Shown: piece by piece, positions 1 through 9,400 of the stretch
Layout of the letters: each line of letters starts with the position of its first letter
Numbering within the stretch: the first letter of the stretch is position 1
Assembly: GCA_006503475.1 (NCBI GenBank)
Contig: RSEH01000131.1
Location: 1-64,000, forward strand
DNA: 64,000 nucleotides
Origin: Stentor roeselii
Taxonomy: Eukaryota; Ciliophora; Heterotrichea; Heterotrichida; Stentoridae
Reading direction: 5' to 3'
Notes under the pieces: model-generated
Databases searched by the model: none
Seen by the model: only the letters and a program-made list of their open reading frames with translations
Told to the model about the DNA's origin: nothing
Translations under genes and position numbers: made by a program

Positions 1-687
1 GATAGCTTTGAGTGGGACCTGGAGAAGATCACTTCTGCGAGGAATAATGAATCAGGTTGTAGTGAAAAAACTGTAAGTGGAGCGAGTCCAACAAAAGAGA
101 ATGATATCAGAAGATTGATTGAGGGATATGGACTTGATAAGAAAATTATACAAGAAATATCGTTAAAAGAAAATCAAATCAAACAGAAATATGCGAAATT
201 ACTTCAAAATTATAATAAAATAAGGAACTGGAAATTAAATACTTGGATTAACTTTATTATTGAAAATTACCCTAAAGAACTAACTGGGCTTTTTTCATTA
301 CTTGATAAAAATAATGACTATTTTATTAAAAAAACTCTGAGAGTAATAGATTACAAGACACAAGACACTATAATTGATTTAAAAATTAAATCTTTTAAAA
401 TTGAATCGAAGACATCCCCAAAAAAAGAAATTTCTATTTTTATAGAATTAGAAAACAAAGATAAAGTTAAAATAGTAAATAATATTTCTGAAACTATACT
501 TTATCATGAAGAATTTTATACTGCTGGGCTAATTTCTTATATTCAGGAAAAAAATAAAAATGAAGTAACTATTACAGAAGAAAGTAATTATATACTTCCA
601 GGAAAATATATTGTTATAAAAAAAAATAAAGAATATGAACTAAGATCTCAGACTAAAACATATTCAATTAGAATAAAAAAAACCTAA
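1..687 (+). CDS. N-terminal part of a P-loop GTPase-like gene (5' partial, ends at a frame break)
   Basis: The frame is open from base 1, so the gene begins outside the window. It reads 228 residues and stops at TAA 685-687. There is no ATG start in this part. Residues about 80-220 alternate short hydrophobic and charged stretches and look beta-rich, but I recognise no domain. The stop follows an eight-A run at 675-682. The next frame is open from 677 through 3445, so this segment and the next one most likely form one gene broken by a single-base shift. The coding sequence is very AT-rich (AAT, ATA, AAA codons) compared with genes to the right. Function is inferred only from the downstream part. 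Confidence 0.6.
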   Translation, partial: DSFEWDLEKITSARNNESGCSEKTVSGASPTKENDIRRLIEGYGLDKKIIQEISLKENQIKQKYAKLLQNYNKIRNWKLNTWINFIIENYPKELTGLFSLLDKNNDYFIKKTLRVIDYKTQDTIIDLKIKSFKIESKTSPKKEISIFIELENKDKVKIVNNISETILYHEEFYTAGLISYIQEKNKNEVTITEESNYILPGKYIVIKKNKEYELRSQTKTYSIRIKKT

Positions 688-3445
688 AAATGATGAGTAT
701 CAACATGTTTATATAAATAATATACTTAAATTTGATTCTGTCAATAGCTTTGATAGATATAATCGAGTCAGCGATTATATTGATAAAAAAAAACTTGATA
801 TAATTGATAAGGATTTAGAAGAAAGTATAAAAGTAATTGATATAATTGATGCCAACTCACGAAAATTAGAGCAGCGTCAAATAATTTTATCTGAGAAGAA
901 TATAGTTACAAGATACCTCTTACACTATCAAAGTTTGAGAGAACAAATTCTAGATTCGTATATTTCAAATCAATGCAAAACAATACAATTATACCAAATA
1001 AGCAATCTTAGTAACTGTAGTGAAATTAATATTGAAAATAAAATCAATGAAATAGTAAGAATATACCGAGAAGAACTAGATATTATAACAAAACCTGAAA
1101 AAATTCTAATTAAATGTGCAATCGACGCGAATTATGAGAATATTGTACAAAAAGAAAAATCTTTAACTGTAAAAAGATGTATTAATCTACTCGCGAAATC
1201 AGATGAACATTTAGAAACACTGAAAAATCAATCAATCGTGCTATTTTTAGGAGGGACAGGTTCAGGAAAAAGTTCAACTGTTGCTTATTTACTCGATGCA
1301 AATATTGAGTTGATTAACTCGAAATTTGGAGAAAAAATAGTCCAAATTATTGAGGAACCAGAAAATTATCCAAAAATAGGTCATTCTGTTGGTACTTCAG
1401 AAACTTTATATACACATGGGTATCCACTAGAGTTAAATAATTCGAGTATAATACTTGCGGACTGCCCAGGATTTCGAGATACTAGAGGAACTGATTATAA
1501 ATTCTGTGCAAGCCTCAGCATTGACAGTACTATCAAGCAGGCATCAAATATCAAAGCCGTGGTCTTGGTGGTACCTTATACCACATTTCTTCTAGATAAA
1601 GGAAAACTTGCATTAGAAGAGATAGAAAATATTATTGATCTTTTACCTAATTTCAAAACAGACAATTCACTGTTGAAGTCTATTTTAATTATAATTACAA
1701 AATCATCAGAATACACAAATGTTGAAGATGGATTAAAGCAAAGAATAAATGAATACATAAATGAAATAAGTCTAGAAAAAGATAAAAAATATCAGAAAGA
1801 ATGTTATATGACTGAAATTTTTTGTAATAGATTATCGATTTGGAGGAAATTACAAAGTTTAATGAGAATGGGTCATATTAAATTTATAGATATCGCTGAT
1901 GATAGAAAAAAACAAGATATTTATAATATCTTAGAAAATTGTCCGGAAATCGAAAAAACACAATTTAATAGCTCAATGCTATCCTATGAAAACATCAATA
2001 TGTTTGAAGATTTTATTACAATGTCAACTCATACTTGGACTACATTTATGATTCCAAGATTCATGCAAATTCAATCAGAAATTACAAATTTAAAGAAGAC
2101 TAATGATATAAATGAAAACAAAATTATTCAACTTGATAATCAAATTAATGAATATAATATTATTATCGAAAATTGTCATCAATATATTAACGAACTCAAT
2201 GAATATAGAGAAAAACTTGATCTTTATAAAACTAAGTCTGAATCGAATGATTTTGATTTTCAATTAGCAAATGATAATGAAAATAAATTTTATGAAAATT
2301 ACTTTAATTACCTGAAAATTCTTAAGCAAAACCTAAATTATTATAAGGATAGCTACTCAATAACTGAAAAGGATCATAATTATATAAAAAATAATATTGA
2401 ATTCATTCAAAATAAAATAAATTCCTATGCTGGTTCGATAAGTAATCTTTCTGAAGGGTACGAGAAGAGAATTTTATTTGAATTTAAAAAAATCTCTCCA
2501 AATGAAAATTTAAAAGTAAGATCTTTGAAAGATAATTCATTTGAAATAGCTGTAAATGAACTTAGGGATCCTCAAGGTGATGAAATTTTAAAAGAGGATC
2601 TTGATTTAGGAGAAGCCAAAAATTATAAAGGGAGTATTCGTCATATTGTAATTCTCGATGCGAATTACGAAATGGATACTAAAAATGATACTCGTTCACA
2701 AAAAGGTAAAGAAACATTATTTGTATACGAAGGCAATAAATTTAAAGCAGAAATAGAAGGAAAAAATTTCGAAACTTTAGGAAAACCTAAAGAAAATCAT
2801 AACAGAATGAAAATGGCTTGGCCGATTACAACTCACTGGAAAGGAAATGAAGCTGAAATTCCTTGGTTTAAGATTTCTCATACTTTTCTCAAAAAAGAAA
2901 TTTATGAAGCTGAAATAAAAAATAAAAATTCAGAGCTTCTCAAGTATCTAAAAGAAAAACTAGAGTTAGATTCAGAATTAAAACAAACTTTCGATAAATT
3001 AAAACAATATAAAAATTCAATCGCCTATTTTGAACAAACCATTGCTGAAGAAACAAATAAGTATAATAATGCAATGGATGATACTAATTATAAACTAATT
3101 ATTACGCAAAAACAAAACGAAGATCTACAAAATTCTTTGAAATTTATAAATTCTGAAAATTTGAATATCAAGAATGAAGTTGATAAAAATCGAATTAAAA
3201 TTTTCTCTTTAAGTAAAATATTAACATATTCTGCACTGGCTATCAAATGTGAATTAAAAAGTTTTAATTGTCTATACAGACTATGCTCATTGATAATAAA
3301 TAATCAAATTGATGGGAACTGCGGAATAAATGAAAAGAAGCTAATCATTCAAAATAGGGTAAAAGAATTTGTAAAAATGTATGAAGATATATCAGATAGT
3401 ATTCAGAATCAAGTAGAAGGAATAGTTAGTGCAGGATTAATTTAA
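677..3445 (+). CDS. P-loop GTPase-like protein with coiled coils (AIG1/septin-like G domain), continuation of the previous segment
   Basis: The open frame of 922 codons carries a GTPase core. The G1/Walker A motif GGTGSGKS lies at about residues 192-199. A G3-like DCPGF lies at about 262-266, preceded by a hydrophobic beta strand. A G4-like position reads TKSS (about 341-344) instead of NKxD. Long Lys/Glu/Asn-rich helices follow, predicted as coiled coils, with a short globular stretch near residues 570-690. The order of motifs resembles the AIG1/GIMAP, septin and Toc branch of TRAFAC GTPases, but the exact family is not clear. There is no ATG at the beginning, and the upstream frame ends at the A-run around 675-682, so this is a continuation of the first segment rather than an independent gene. 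It could be a damaged copy, a sequencing indel or a recoded gene. Confidence 0.75.
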   Translation, partial: KKPKNDEYQHVYINNILKFDSVNSFDRYNRVSDYIDKKKLDIIDKDLEESIKVIDIIDANSRKLEQRQIILSEKNIVTRYLLHYQSLREQILDSYISNQCKTIQLYQISNLSNCSEINIENKINEIVRIYREELDIITKPEKILIKCAIDANYENIVQKEKSLTVKRCINLLAKSDEHLETLKNQSIVLFLGGTGSGKSSTVAYLLDANIELINSKFGEKIVQIIEEPENYPKIGHSVGTSETLYTHGYPLELNNSSIILADCPGFRDTRGTDYKFCASLSIDSTIKQASNIKAVVLVVPYTTFLLDKGKLALEEIENIIDLLPNFKTDNSLLKSILIIITKSSEYTNVEDGLKQRINEYINEISLEKDKKYQKECYMTEIFCNRLSIWRKLQSLMRMGHIKFIDIADDRKKQDIYNILENCPEIEKTQFNSSMLSYENINMFEDFITMSTHTWTTFMIPRFMQIQSEITNLKKTNDINENKIIQLDNQINEYNIIIENCHQYINELNEYREKLDLYKTKSESNDFDFQLANDNENKFYENYFNYLKILKQNLNYYKDSYSITEKDHNYIKNNIEFIQNKINSYAGSISNLSEGYEKRILFEFKKISPNENLKVRSLKDNSFEIAVNELRDPQGDEILKEDLDLGEAKNYKGSIRHIVILDANYEMDTKNDTRSQKGKETLFVYEGNKFKAEIEGKNFETLGKPKENHNRMKMAWPITTHWKGNEAEIPWFKISHTFLKKEIYEAEIKNKNSELLKYLKEKLELDSELKQTFDKLKQYKNSIAYFEQTIAEETNKYNNAMDDTNYKLIITQKQNEDLQNSLKFINSENLNIKNEVDKNRIKIFSLSKILTYSALAIKCELKSFNCLYRLCSLIINNQIDGNCGINEKKLIIQNRVKEFVKMYEDISDSIQNQVEGIVSAGLI

Positions 3446-3616
3446 GTATATCATCAATACTAAAAATAAACTAAACATCTTAAGCCACTCAATTTCAACC
3501 ATATTTAACCTCCCTTCAATTTTTAACTACTTCATTTATCTCCTATCTTCCTACTCCAATCCCTAATCTTTTATTATCTCAAATCATTTATTCTAAATTA
3601 ATTTCTCATCCAATAA

Positions 3617-4267
3617 ATGTCCCAATCAGAACTAGTAAACAAGCTAATCGAAAAAGGCAAAATATCAGATCCAAAAATCCTAAAAATCCTAAAAAAAGTA
3701 GACCGCAAGTATTTCTACAAAGGTTCAGGAGTCTACGAAGACAAACCCAAAAGAATCGGCTACAACGCTACAATATCAGCTCCCCACATGCACGGGTATG
3801 CTTTAGAGTATCTAAAATCCCACCTGAACCCAGGAACAAAAGCCTTAGACATAGGAAGTGGAAGTGGTTATTTCACAGTTTGCATGGCAGAAATGATGAA
3901 CTATAATGGAAAAGTAGTGGGAATTGAACATGTGTCGACCTTAGCACAAAGCTCGATTAACAACATTCAAGAGTTTAATTCTAGAGCAATTGAATCAATT
4001 GAAATAATTAATTCGGATGGAAGACTTGGATGTCCTGAACAAGCTCCTTTTCAGGCTATTCATGTCGGGGCTTGTATTGAGTCTGTTCCTGATGCACTTA
4101 TTGAACAGTTGGATTTTGGAGGACGTTTGATGATTCCTCTTGGGGAGACTGAATCTAGTCAAGTTATTACTTTAGTTGATAAGGACTTTGATGGGAATTT
4201 GAGGTATTCTCAGGGGATTAAAGTTTATTTTGTTCCGCTTTGTGATCTTTCTCGGCAGTTAGATTAG
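3617..4267 (+). CDS. PCMT1: protein-L-isoaspartate O-methyltransferase
   Basis: The 216-residue product has the usual length of the family (EC 2.1.1.77). The enzyme uses S-adenosylmethionine to methylate isoaspartyl residues in aged proteins and so starts their repair. Diagnostic parts are visible. RIGYNATISAPHMHG (about 46-60) is the substrate-side region. LDIGSGSGY (77-85) is SAM motif I, followed by an acidic residue in VGIEH. The segment DGRLGCPEQAPFQAIHVGA matches the later family motifs, and GGRLMIPLG closes the fold. No signal or organelle peptide is obvious, so it is probably cytosolic. The ATG lies in an ATAAATG context. The gene stands alone between 171 bp and 283 bp of spacer. Confidence 0.93.
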   Translation: MSQSELVNKLIEKGKISDPKILKILKKVDRKYFYKGSGVYEDKPKRIGYNATISAPHMHGYALEYLKSHLNPGTKALDIGSGSGYFTVCMAEMMNYNGKVVGIEHVSTLAQSSINNIQEFNSRAIESIEIINSDGRLGCPEQAPFQAIHVGACIESVPDALIEQLDFGGRLMIPLGETESSQVITLVDKDFDGNLRYSQGIKVYFVPLCDLSRQLD

Positions 4268-4550
4268 AGTATTTTAAGGTTGAATTTTAAGAATATTTGA
4301 GTAGAGGTTTTTGGTTGAGTTATTGTTTTAGATTTTAGAAGTTTAAATATAGAAGAACTGAAATATCAAATAAGATTAGTTGTATTATACAATATCAAGA
4401 TTTTAATAAGATTTGATAATAATTTAAATAGTTATTATATAAATCTTCGTATATCTAAAATATTCAATCCCTCTTCCATTAGTTTAGGTAATCTATTGAA
4501 ATATTATAAAGCGAATCTTATACTCCATATTATAACTCATAAAATAATTT

Positions 4551-4820
4551 ATGTCTACTCAAGATATCATTAGTGAGTACCTAGATTCAGACTCTTTATC
4601 ATCAGCAGAGTCCTCAATTATCTCTATCAAATCAAGCAATACTCCAGCCATTTCAAATGAATCAGTAGACGACTTTTACGAAGAGATAAAAAACGAGACA
4701 GTCATGCAAACCTCAAAACTTCAAAGCCTCTTATCCCACCCAAAATCAAGTATAATCTCAATGAAATCCAAAAGATCAGAATTTACAAAAGACTCAAAGT
4801 GCTTGTGTCTTCTTTTCTAA
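4551..4820 (+). CDS. small Ser-rich protein with a C-terminal CaaX-type prenylation motif
   Basis: The 89-residue product is rich in serine and acidic residues and has no recognisable domain. Two near-identical short segments, SSIISIKSS and SSIISMKSK, lie at about residues 20-30 and 67-75. The protein ends in CLCLLF. The last four residues, CLLF, fit a CaaX box whose terminal Phe would favour geranylgeranyl transfer, and a second cysteine two residues upstream could be acylated. I therefore infer a small, mostly disordered, lipid-anchored protein at a membrane. The start is the first ATG of the frame, after a TA-rich leader. It has its own spacer on both sides. It is too short for certainty, but the clean C-terminal motif argues that it is real. 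Confidence 0.6.
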   Translation: MSTQDIISEYLDSDSLSSAESSIISIKSSNTPAISNESVDDFYEEIKNETVMQTSKLQSLLSHPKSSIISMKSKRSEFTKDSKCLCLLF

Positions 4821-5033
4821 TTAATTTAAATTTAGTTCTCACAAAGGTAGTTACTTACTGTTTTAAACACATTCATAAAACAACTAAAACACCCAATCAA
4901 ATCTAAACTTTTCCTGAAAGAAAATAAACTCTTGCAAGCCTGTTAAAATTCCACAAAAATCACTAAATTTCTTTAAAATCTTTAAAATCCTTATCATGAT
5001 CTCTACACCCTGCCTTCTTTCGCCGATGTATAA

Positions 5034-6458
5034 ATGTCAGCAAGGCAAGTCAAAAAAATGATCAACAAAAAAGAGTATCCTTCTCTTGCCGAGGCTGAAA
5101 ACTCTTCAGACGATGAAAAACCCGAAGCAAAAAACAACAGATTCGGAGGTTTCGACTTATCTGAAGAATCAGAAGAAGACCTTTCAGAGCCGGAAGAAAA
5201 ACCAGAGATCAGCACAAAAATCGACTCAAAAAAGCAAAAAGTCCAGGAAAACTTTGATGTGAGTGACCTGATCGAAGTTCCTCAGCAGGAAGAAGTGAAA
5301 GAAACAAGTCAAGACTCATGCCTCAAGCGCGACAGTAAATTTTTTGACAGTGAGTCTGAACTTCAGAAACTTTTTCAAGAAAAGAAAATCAAGTCAAAAG
5401 CGCGTTCAAAGCAAAAGACTTTCATCTTGACTCCAGGACTTTCAAGTCCAGGGAATATGAAAATTGGATACCTTCCGATTATGGAAAGGAAAAACTGTTT
5501 ATTTTACTTTGAAATGAGCAAAGGGTATTTAAAGCTACACTCTGATTATCTTTTTGCTGTTGAAAGTAATGATCCAGGATTGCTTCATGAGTTTTCTTAT
5601 AAGTACCCGTTTCATGTTGAATGTCTTTACCAGATTGCTTTGTTTTATAGAATGCAGGCGAAATATGAACAGGTTTATCAGTTCTTGGAGAGAATACTTT
5701 TTGCATATCAACTATCCTTCCACCAGCAATTCTCCCCAGTAGGAAAAGACGTGAAAATGAGTTACTCGAGTTCAACCCTAACCAAAGTCTTCTTCCGCTC
5801 CCTATTTCTCTTTATCGACTGTCTAGGCCGAAAGGGTTGTTATCGAACAGCATTAGAATTCAGTAAATTTTTGTTAAGTCTCGACCATCAAGACCCTCTG
5901 GGAAGTTTATTCCTTCTCGACTTTTACTCCATATCAACCCGAAACTACGACTACTTCCTTTTCTTTTCCAGTCATTTCATGCAAGAGTCACGTAATTCAC
6001 CTCGAACCCTTCCCTTGCCGTCCAGTCTCTACAGCCTTGCCCTGTGCAAGGCGCATCTTTCAAACAACTTCAAAATCACATCAAAAGACTCAGACCGTGC
6101 CTTCGAACTGTTCAACACATCTCGTTTGCATCAAGAGCCTCCTGGAGTGATTTTACTTGTCGCTGTCAGTTCTTTTCCGAGACTTTGCAGAGACTTGCTT
6201 AAAATGCTTAGTCCTTCATTTGAGTTCACTTATGATGAAGGGATTTCTGATTGGGACTACTCGTTGATCAGTCATATCTTTGTTAGTCGCAACTTGGAAC
6301 TTTGGAGAAATGACTTAATTATTAACTGGCTTAAACAAGCTGCCGATGAAGCGGAAATCGTTGGAAGGAAGGAATTTGAAGATATTTGGATTTATGAAGG
6401 ACTTGATGTTGAAGAGTTTTCTTTTAATGCGAGGAATTTATTGCCGGCTTTTAAATGA
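5034..6458 (+). CDS. TCF25: TCF25/Rqc1-family protein (ribosome quality control)
   Basis: The 474-residue protein has the family layout. It starts with an acidic, Lys-rich disordered region (about 1-130), then an all-helical core (about 150-440). The core contains strong family matches: FAVESNDPGLLHEFSYKYPFH, a segment on a line of defence of repeated helices (YQFLERILFAYQLSFH), and RKGCYRTALEFSKFLLSLD followed by NYDYF. In yeast and animals Rqc1/TCF25 works with the Listerin ligase on stalled 60S ribosomes and steers ubiquitin chain type; that role is known for the family, not shown here. The ATG is in TATAAATG context. The TGA stop at 6456-6458 touches the stop codon of the next gene, which lies on the other strand. 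Confidence 0.9.
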   Translation: MSARQVKKMINKKEYPSLAEAENSSDDEKPEAKNNRFGGFDLSEESEEDLSEPEEKPEISTKIDSKKQKVQENFDVSDLIEVPQQEEVKETSQDSCLKRDSKFFDSESELQKLFQEKKIKSKARSKQKTFILTPGLSSPGNMKIGYLPIMERKNCLFYFEMSKGYLKLHSDYLFAVESNDPGLLHEFSYKYPFHVECLYQIALFYRMQAKYEQVYQFLERILFAYQLSFHQQFSPVGKDVKMSYSSSTLTKVFFRSLFLFIDCLGRKGCYRTALEFSKFLLSLDHQDPLGSLFLLDFYSISTRNYDYFLFFSSHFMQESRNSPRTLPLPSSLYSLALCKAHLSNNFKITSKDSDRAFELFNTSRLHQEPPGVILLVAVSSFPRLCRDLLKMLSPSFEFTYDEGISDWDYSLISHIFVSRNLELWRNDLIINWLKQAADEAEIVGRKEFEDIWIYEGLDVEEFSFNARNLLPAFK

Positions 6459-9400
6459 TTATTTTTTATTTCTAAGTATTGTGGCTTGTCGACGGTTGTG
6501 ACAATGAGAACAAATCGCTTGAGCTACGTATGGGTTTCTTCGTAGACAGACTAAGCAGATCCGGTCATCACAATTAGGACAAATTAAAATGATAGATTCT
6601 TTGCATTTAAACTCATCACAAAATCCACACAAAAGCAAATCCTTCTGTTCTCCAAAACTTGCATCAATCCAATAGCACTGTTCTTTTCTTACACAATCTT
6701 GACAAGGAGTAAAGTCTTCGCCTAAGATTTTAACCTGAAGAAAACAACGCAAACAATGAACTTCTTCTCCTTTAGAAATTTTCGCTCCACAGTTCATACA
6801 TGAGCGACTGACAGGTACTTTCGCTGCAGAAGGCGATGAAAACTGAGACTTTAAGAACCTGTCGCTACAGCCTGCGCACTTCATCAGGTAATTCGAACGT
6901 TTTAGCTCTTTTGAGCACTTTGCGCAGTAAAGACCTCCACAGTAGGAGGTGTTTGATGATTCTACTTCTTGTTGGACTGAGACTTGTTTTCGCTTTTCTG
7001 ATTGTTTTTTTTCTTCTTCGATTCTGCGCTTTTCTTCTTCGATTTTACGCTTTTTTTCTTCGATTATTCGTGATTCTTCGGATTTTCGTTCTTCGGCTTG
7101 ACGACGTTCTTGCTTTTTCTTTTCGGATTGTTGATCGTCTTCGAGGCGTTTGTTTTCAGAAGATTTTTGTTCTTCTTCTAGTTTTCTGTTTTTTTCGTCT
7201 TCTTCTAGTTTTTTCTTTATTTCCTCGTTTTTTCTTTTTTCTTCCTCTTGTTTTTTCTTTATTTCTTCATTTTTTCTCTTTTCTTCCTCTTGTTTTTTCT
7301 TTATTTCCTCGTTTTTTCTCTTTTCTTCTTCTTGTTTTTTCTTTATTTCTTCATTTTTTCTCTTTTCTTCCTCTTGTTTTTTCTTTATTTCTTCATTTTT
7401 TCTCTTTTCTTCCTCTTGTTTTTTCTTTATTTCTTCATTTTTACGTCTTTCTTCTTCTCTTTTTTTCTTGATTTCTTCGTTTTTTTTTCTTTCTTGCTCT
7501 TCTCTCAACCTTTCATCTTTTCTTCTCTTTTCTTGTTCTTCTCTCAGCTTATCTTCCATCATTTTCTCTTCAAGCAGTCTTTTTTCTTCAGCCTGTTTAA
7601 TTAATTCAGCGTTTTTAGCAGCTTCTTTGATTATTTCTTTTCTTTTATCTTCTGCTTCTTTTAAATCTGCCTCTCTTTTCTTTTCAACTGCGATTTGATA
7701 ATCTTCTCTGATTTTTTTCTGGTTTTCAGCAGTTCTGAGTTCTTCAAGAGCTTTCCTTTCATTCGCAATTCTACTCTCTTCCGACTTTCTAATTTCATCT
7801 AAAACTTTCCGTTGTTCAGCAATTCTCTTCTCATCCTGAGCTTTTTTTTCATCAGCCACTTTTTTCATTTCCGCGATTTTCCTTTCTTTAGCAGCTTTTT
7901 TTTCATCAAGAAATCTTTGAACTTCAGCAAAATTTTTTTCTTCAAGTTCTCTTTGAGCTTCATCAATTTTCGCTTTTTCCTGAATTCTTTTTTCATTTTC
8001 GATTTTTTTTATTTCCGCTGCTTTTTTATTCTGAATATTTTGAAGTTCCATCTGGGCCTTGACCTCTTCAAGTCTTTTGTCTGCCAAGGCTTTTCTTTCT
8101 TCAGCGATTTTTTTCTCATCTTGAAGTTTTTTTTCTTCTTTTGACTTTCTTTCGAGTTGGATTCTTTCGCTTAAGAAACGATCTTCGATCATTTTTTTTT
8201 CGTAGGCTTGGCGACTTTCGTCAAGGATTCTTTTTTGCTCGGCGAGTTTTTTTTCGTCTTCTTTACGTTTGTCTTCGGCTTGTTTTCGCTTTTCTGCGAT
8301 TTTTCGCTCGATTTCTTTTCGTCTTTCCTCGAGAATGCGAGACTCTTCGTTTATTCGAGCCTCGTCACGAATACGCTCCTCTTCTCTTTTTTTAATTTCT
8401 TCTCTCAAACGTTCTTGATGCTCAAAATCCTTCTGCGATGCAATAATTTGTTGTTTTTCTTTTTCTTCTTCTCTTTGTTTAAGCCAGCTTTCAATTTGAC
8501 GTTGTTTTTCTTGTTCTTTGGCAAGGTCAAGTTCTTTTGCTACCTCTCGAATAGAGTTTGATGGATCTTGAATAGAAAAGTTTGATTTAAGGAAGCTTGG
8601 CTTAGATCTGGTTGACAGGTCATGACAAGAAATGTTCTTGAAGAGCGAGTTATCGAAACTATATCCAGTTGTTAATGAGTTGTTAGTGTTCAGCTGAGTC
8701 TCAGCTGATTTTTTTAGCTCGTTGACCTGTCGTCGTCGATCTTTTAAGACTTTTGAACGAGTGCGCATCCGATTTTCAGCCTCAAGTTCCCTAATCAATT
8801 GAAGTTCTTCACAAGTCGGGTACTTAGAAGGTGACTTTCTAAAAAGCAAAGGTGAATTAGGAAGTGACTTCTGCCTAAGACTATCTAAAGAAACCTCAGC
8901 CTTCTCAACAGGACTTTCATTATTTTTACGCATGTCTTCACAATTTTCCGATTCTTTATTCAGAATGGAGCTATTCGAGTGATAAACAATATACTCATAA
9001 GGATAAAGAATCAACAACGATTGTCCTTTAAACATTGTGACATGAACCATAGGGTCACTAACGAGAATCTTGAATTCTTTACCTTTTCCATTCATTACAA
9101 CAACGTTAACTTTCATTCTCGTTGAAAAATACTCGATTAGATGAAGATATTCAGTTTCACTTGATTTACTTTCAGGAATTTCTATGTTTTCTTGCATTTC
9201 GCTGAGAAATAAAAGAAATGATTGATCAAAAATCAGAGAGTTTAAGATTTTCAATTGCTTCTTTTCGAATAACTCTTCTAGATCGTCAAATACTTCTTTG
9301 TGGCGATTTTTTAAATTAGATGAATCGATGAAGGGAAAGATACTGAGAACTGTTGAAAAGAACTCTGATAATTGCTTTCCTTTGCAGTAAATCAGCAGAT

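Noticed and set aside
565-580. A 16-nt GT...AG candidate intron with A at position 10 in the first gene
   Set aside because: Removing it leads to a stop at 617-619, so it cannot repair the frame break at 675-687.
7150-8561. Long Phe/Ser-rich open frames on the plus strand opposite the 1022-residue gene
   Set aside because: They are antisense shadows of Lys/Glu-rich repeats (AAA/GAA read as TTT/TTC) and contain no domain.
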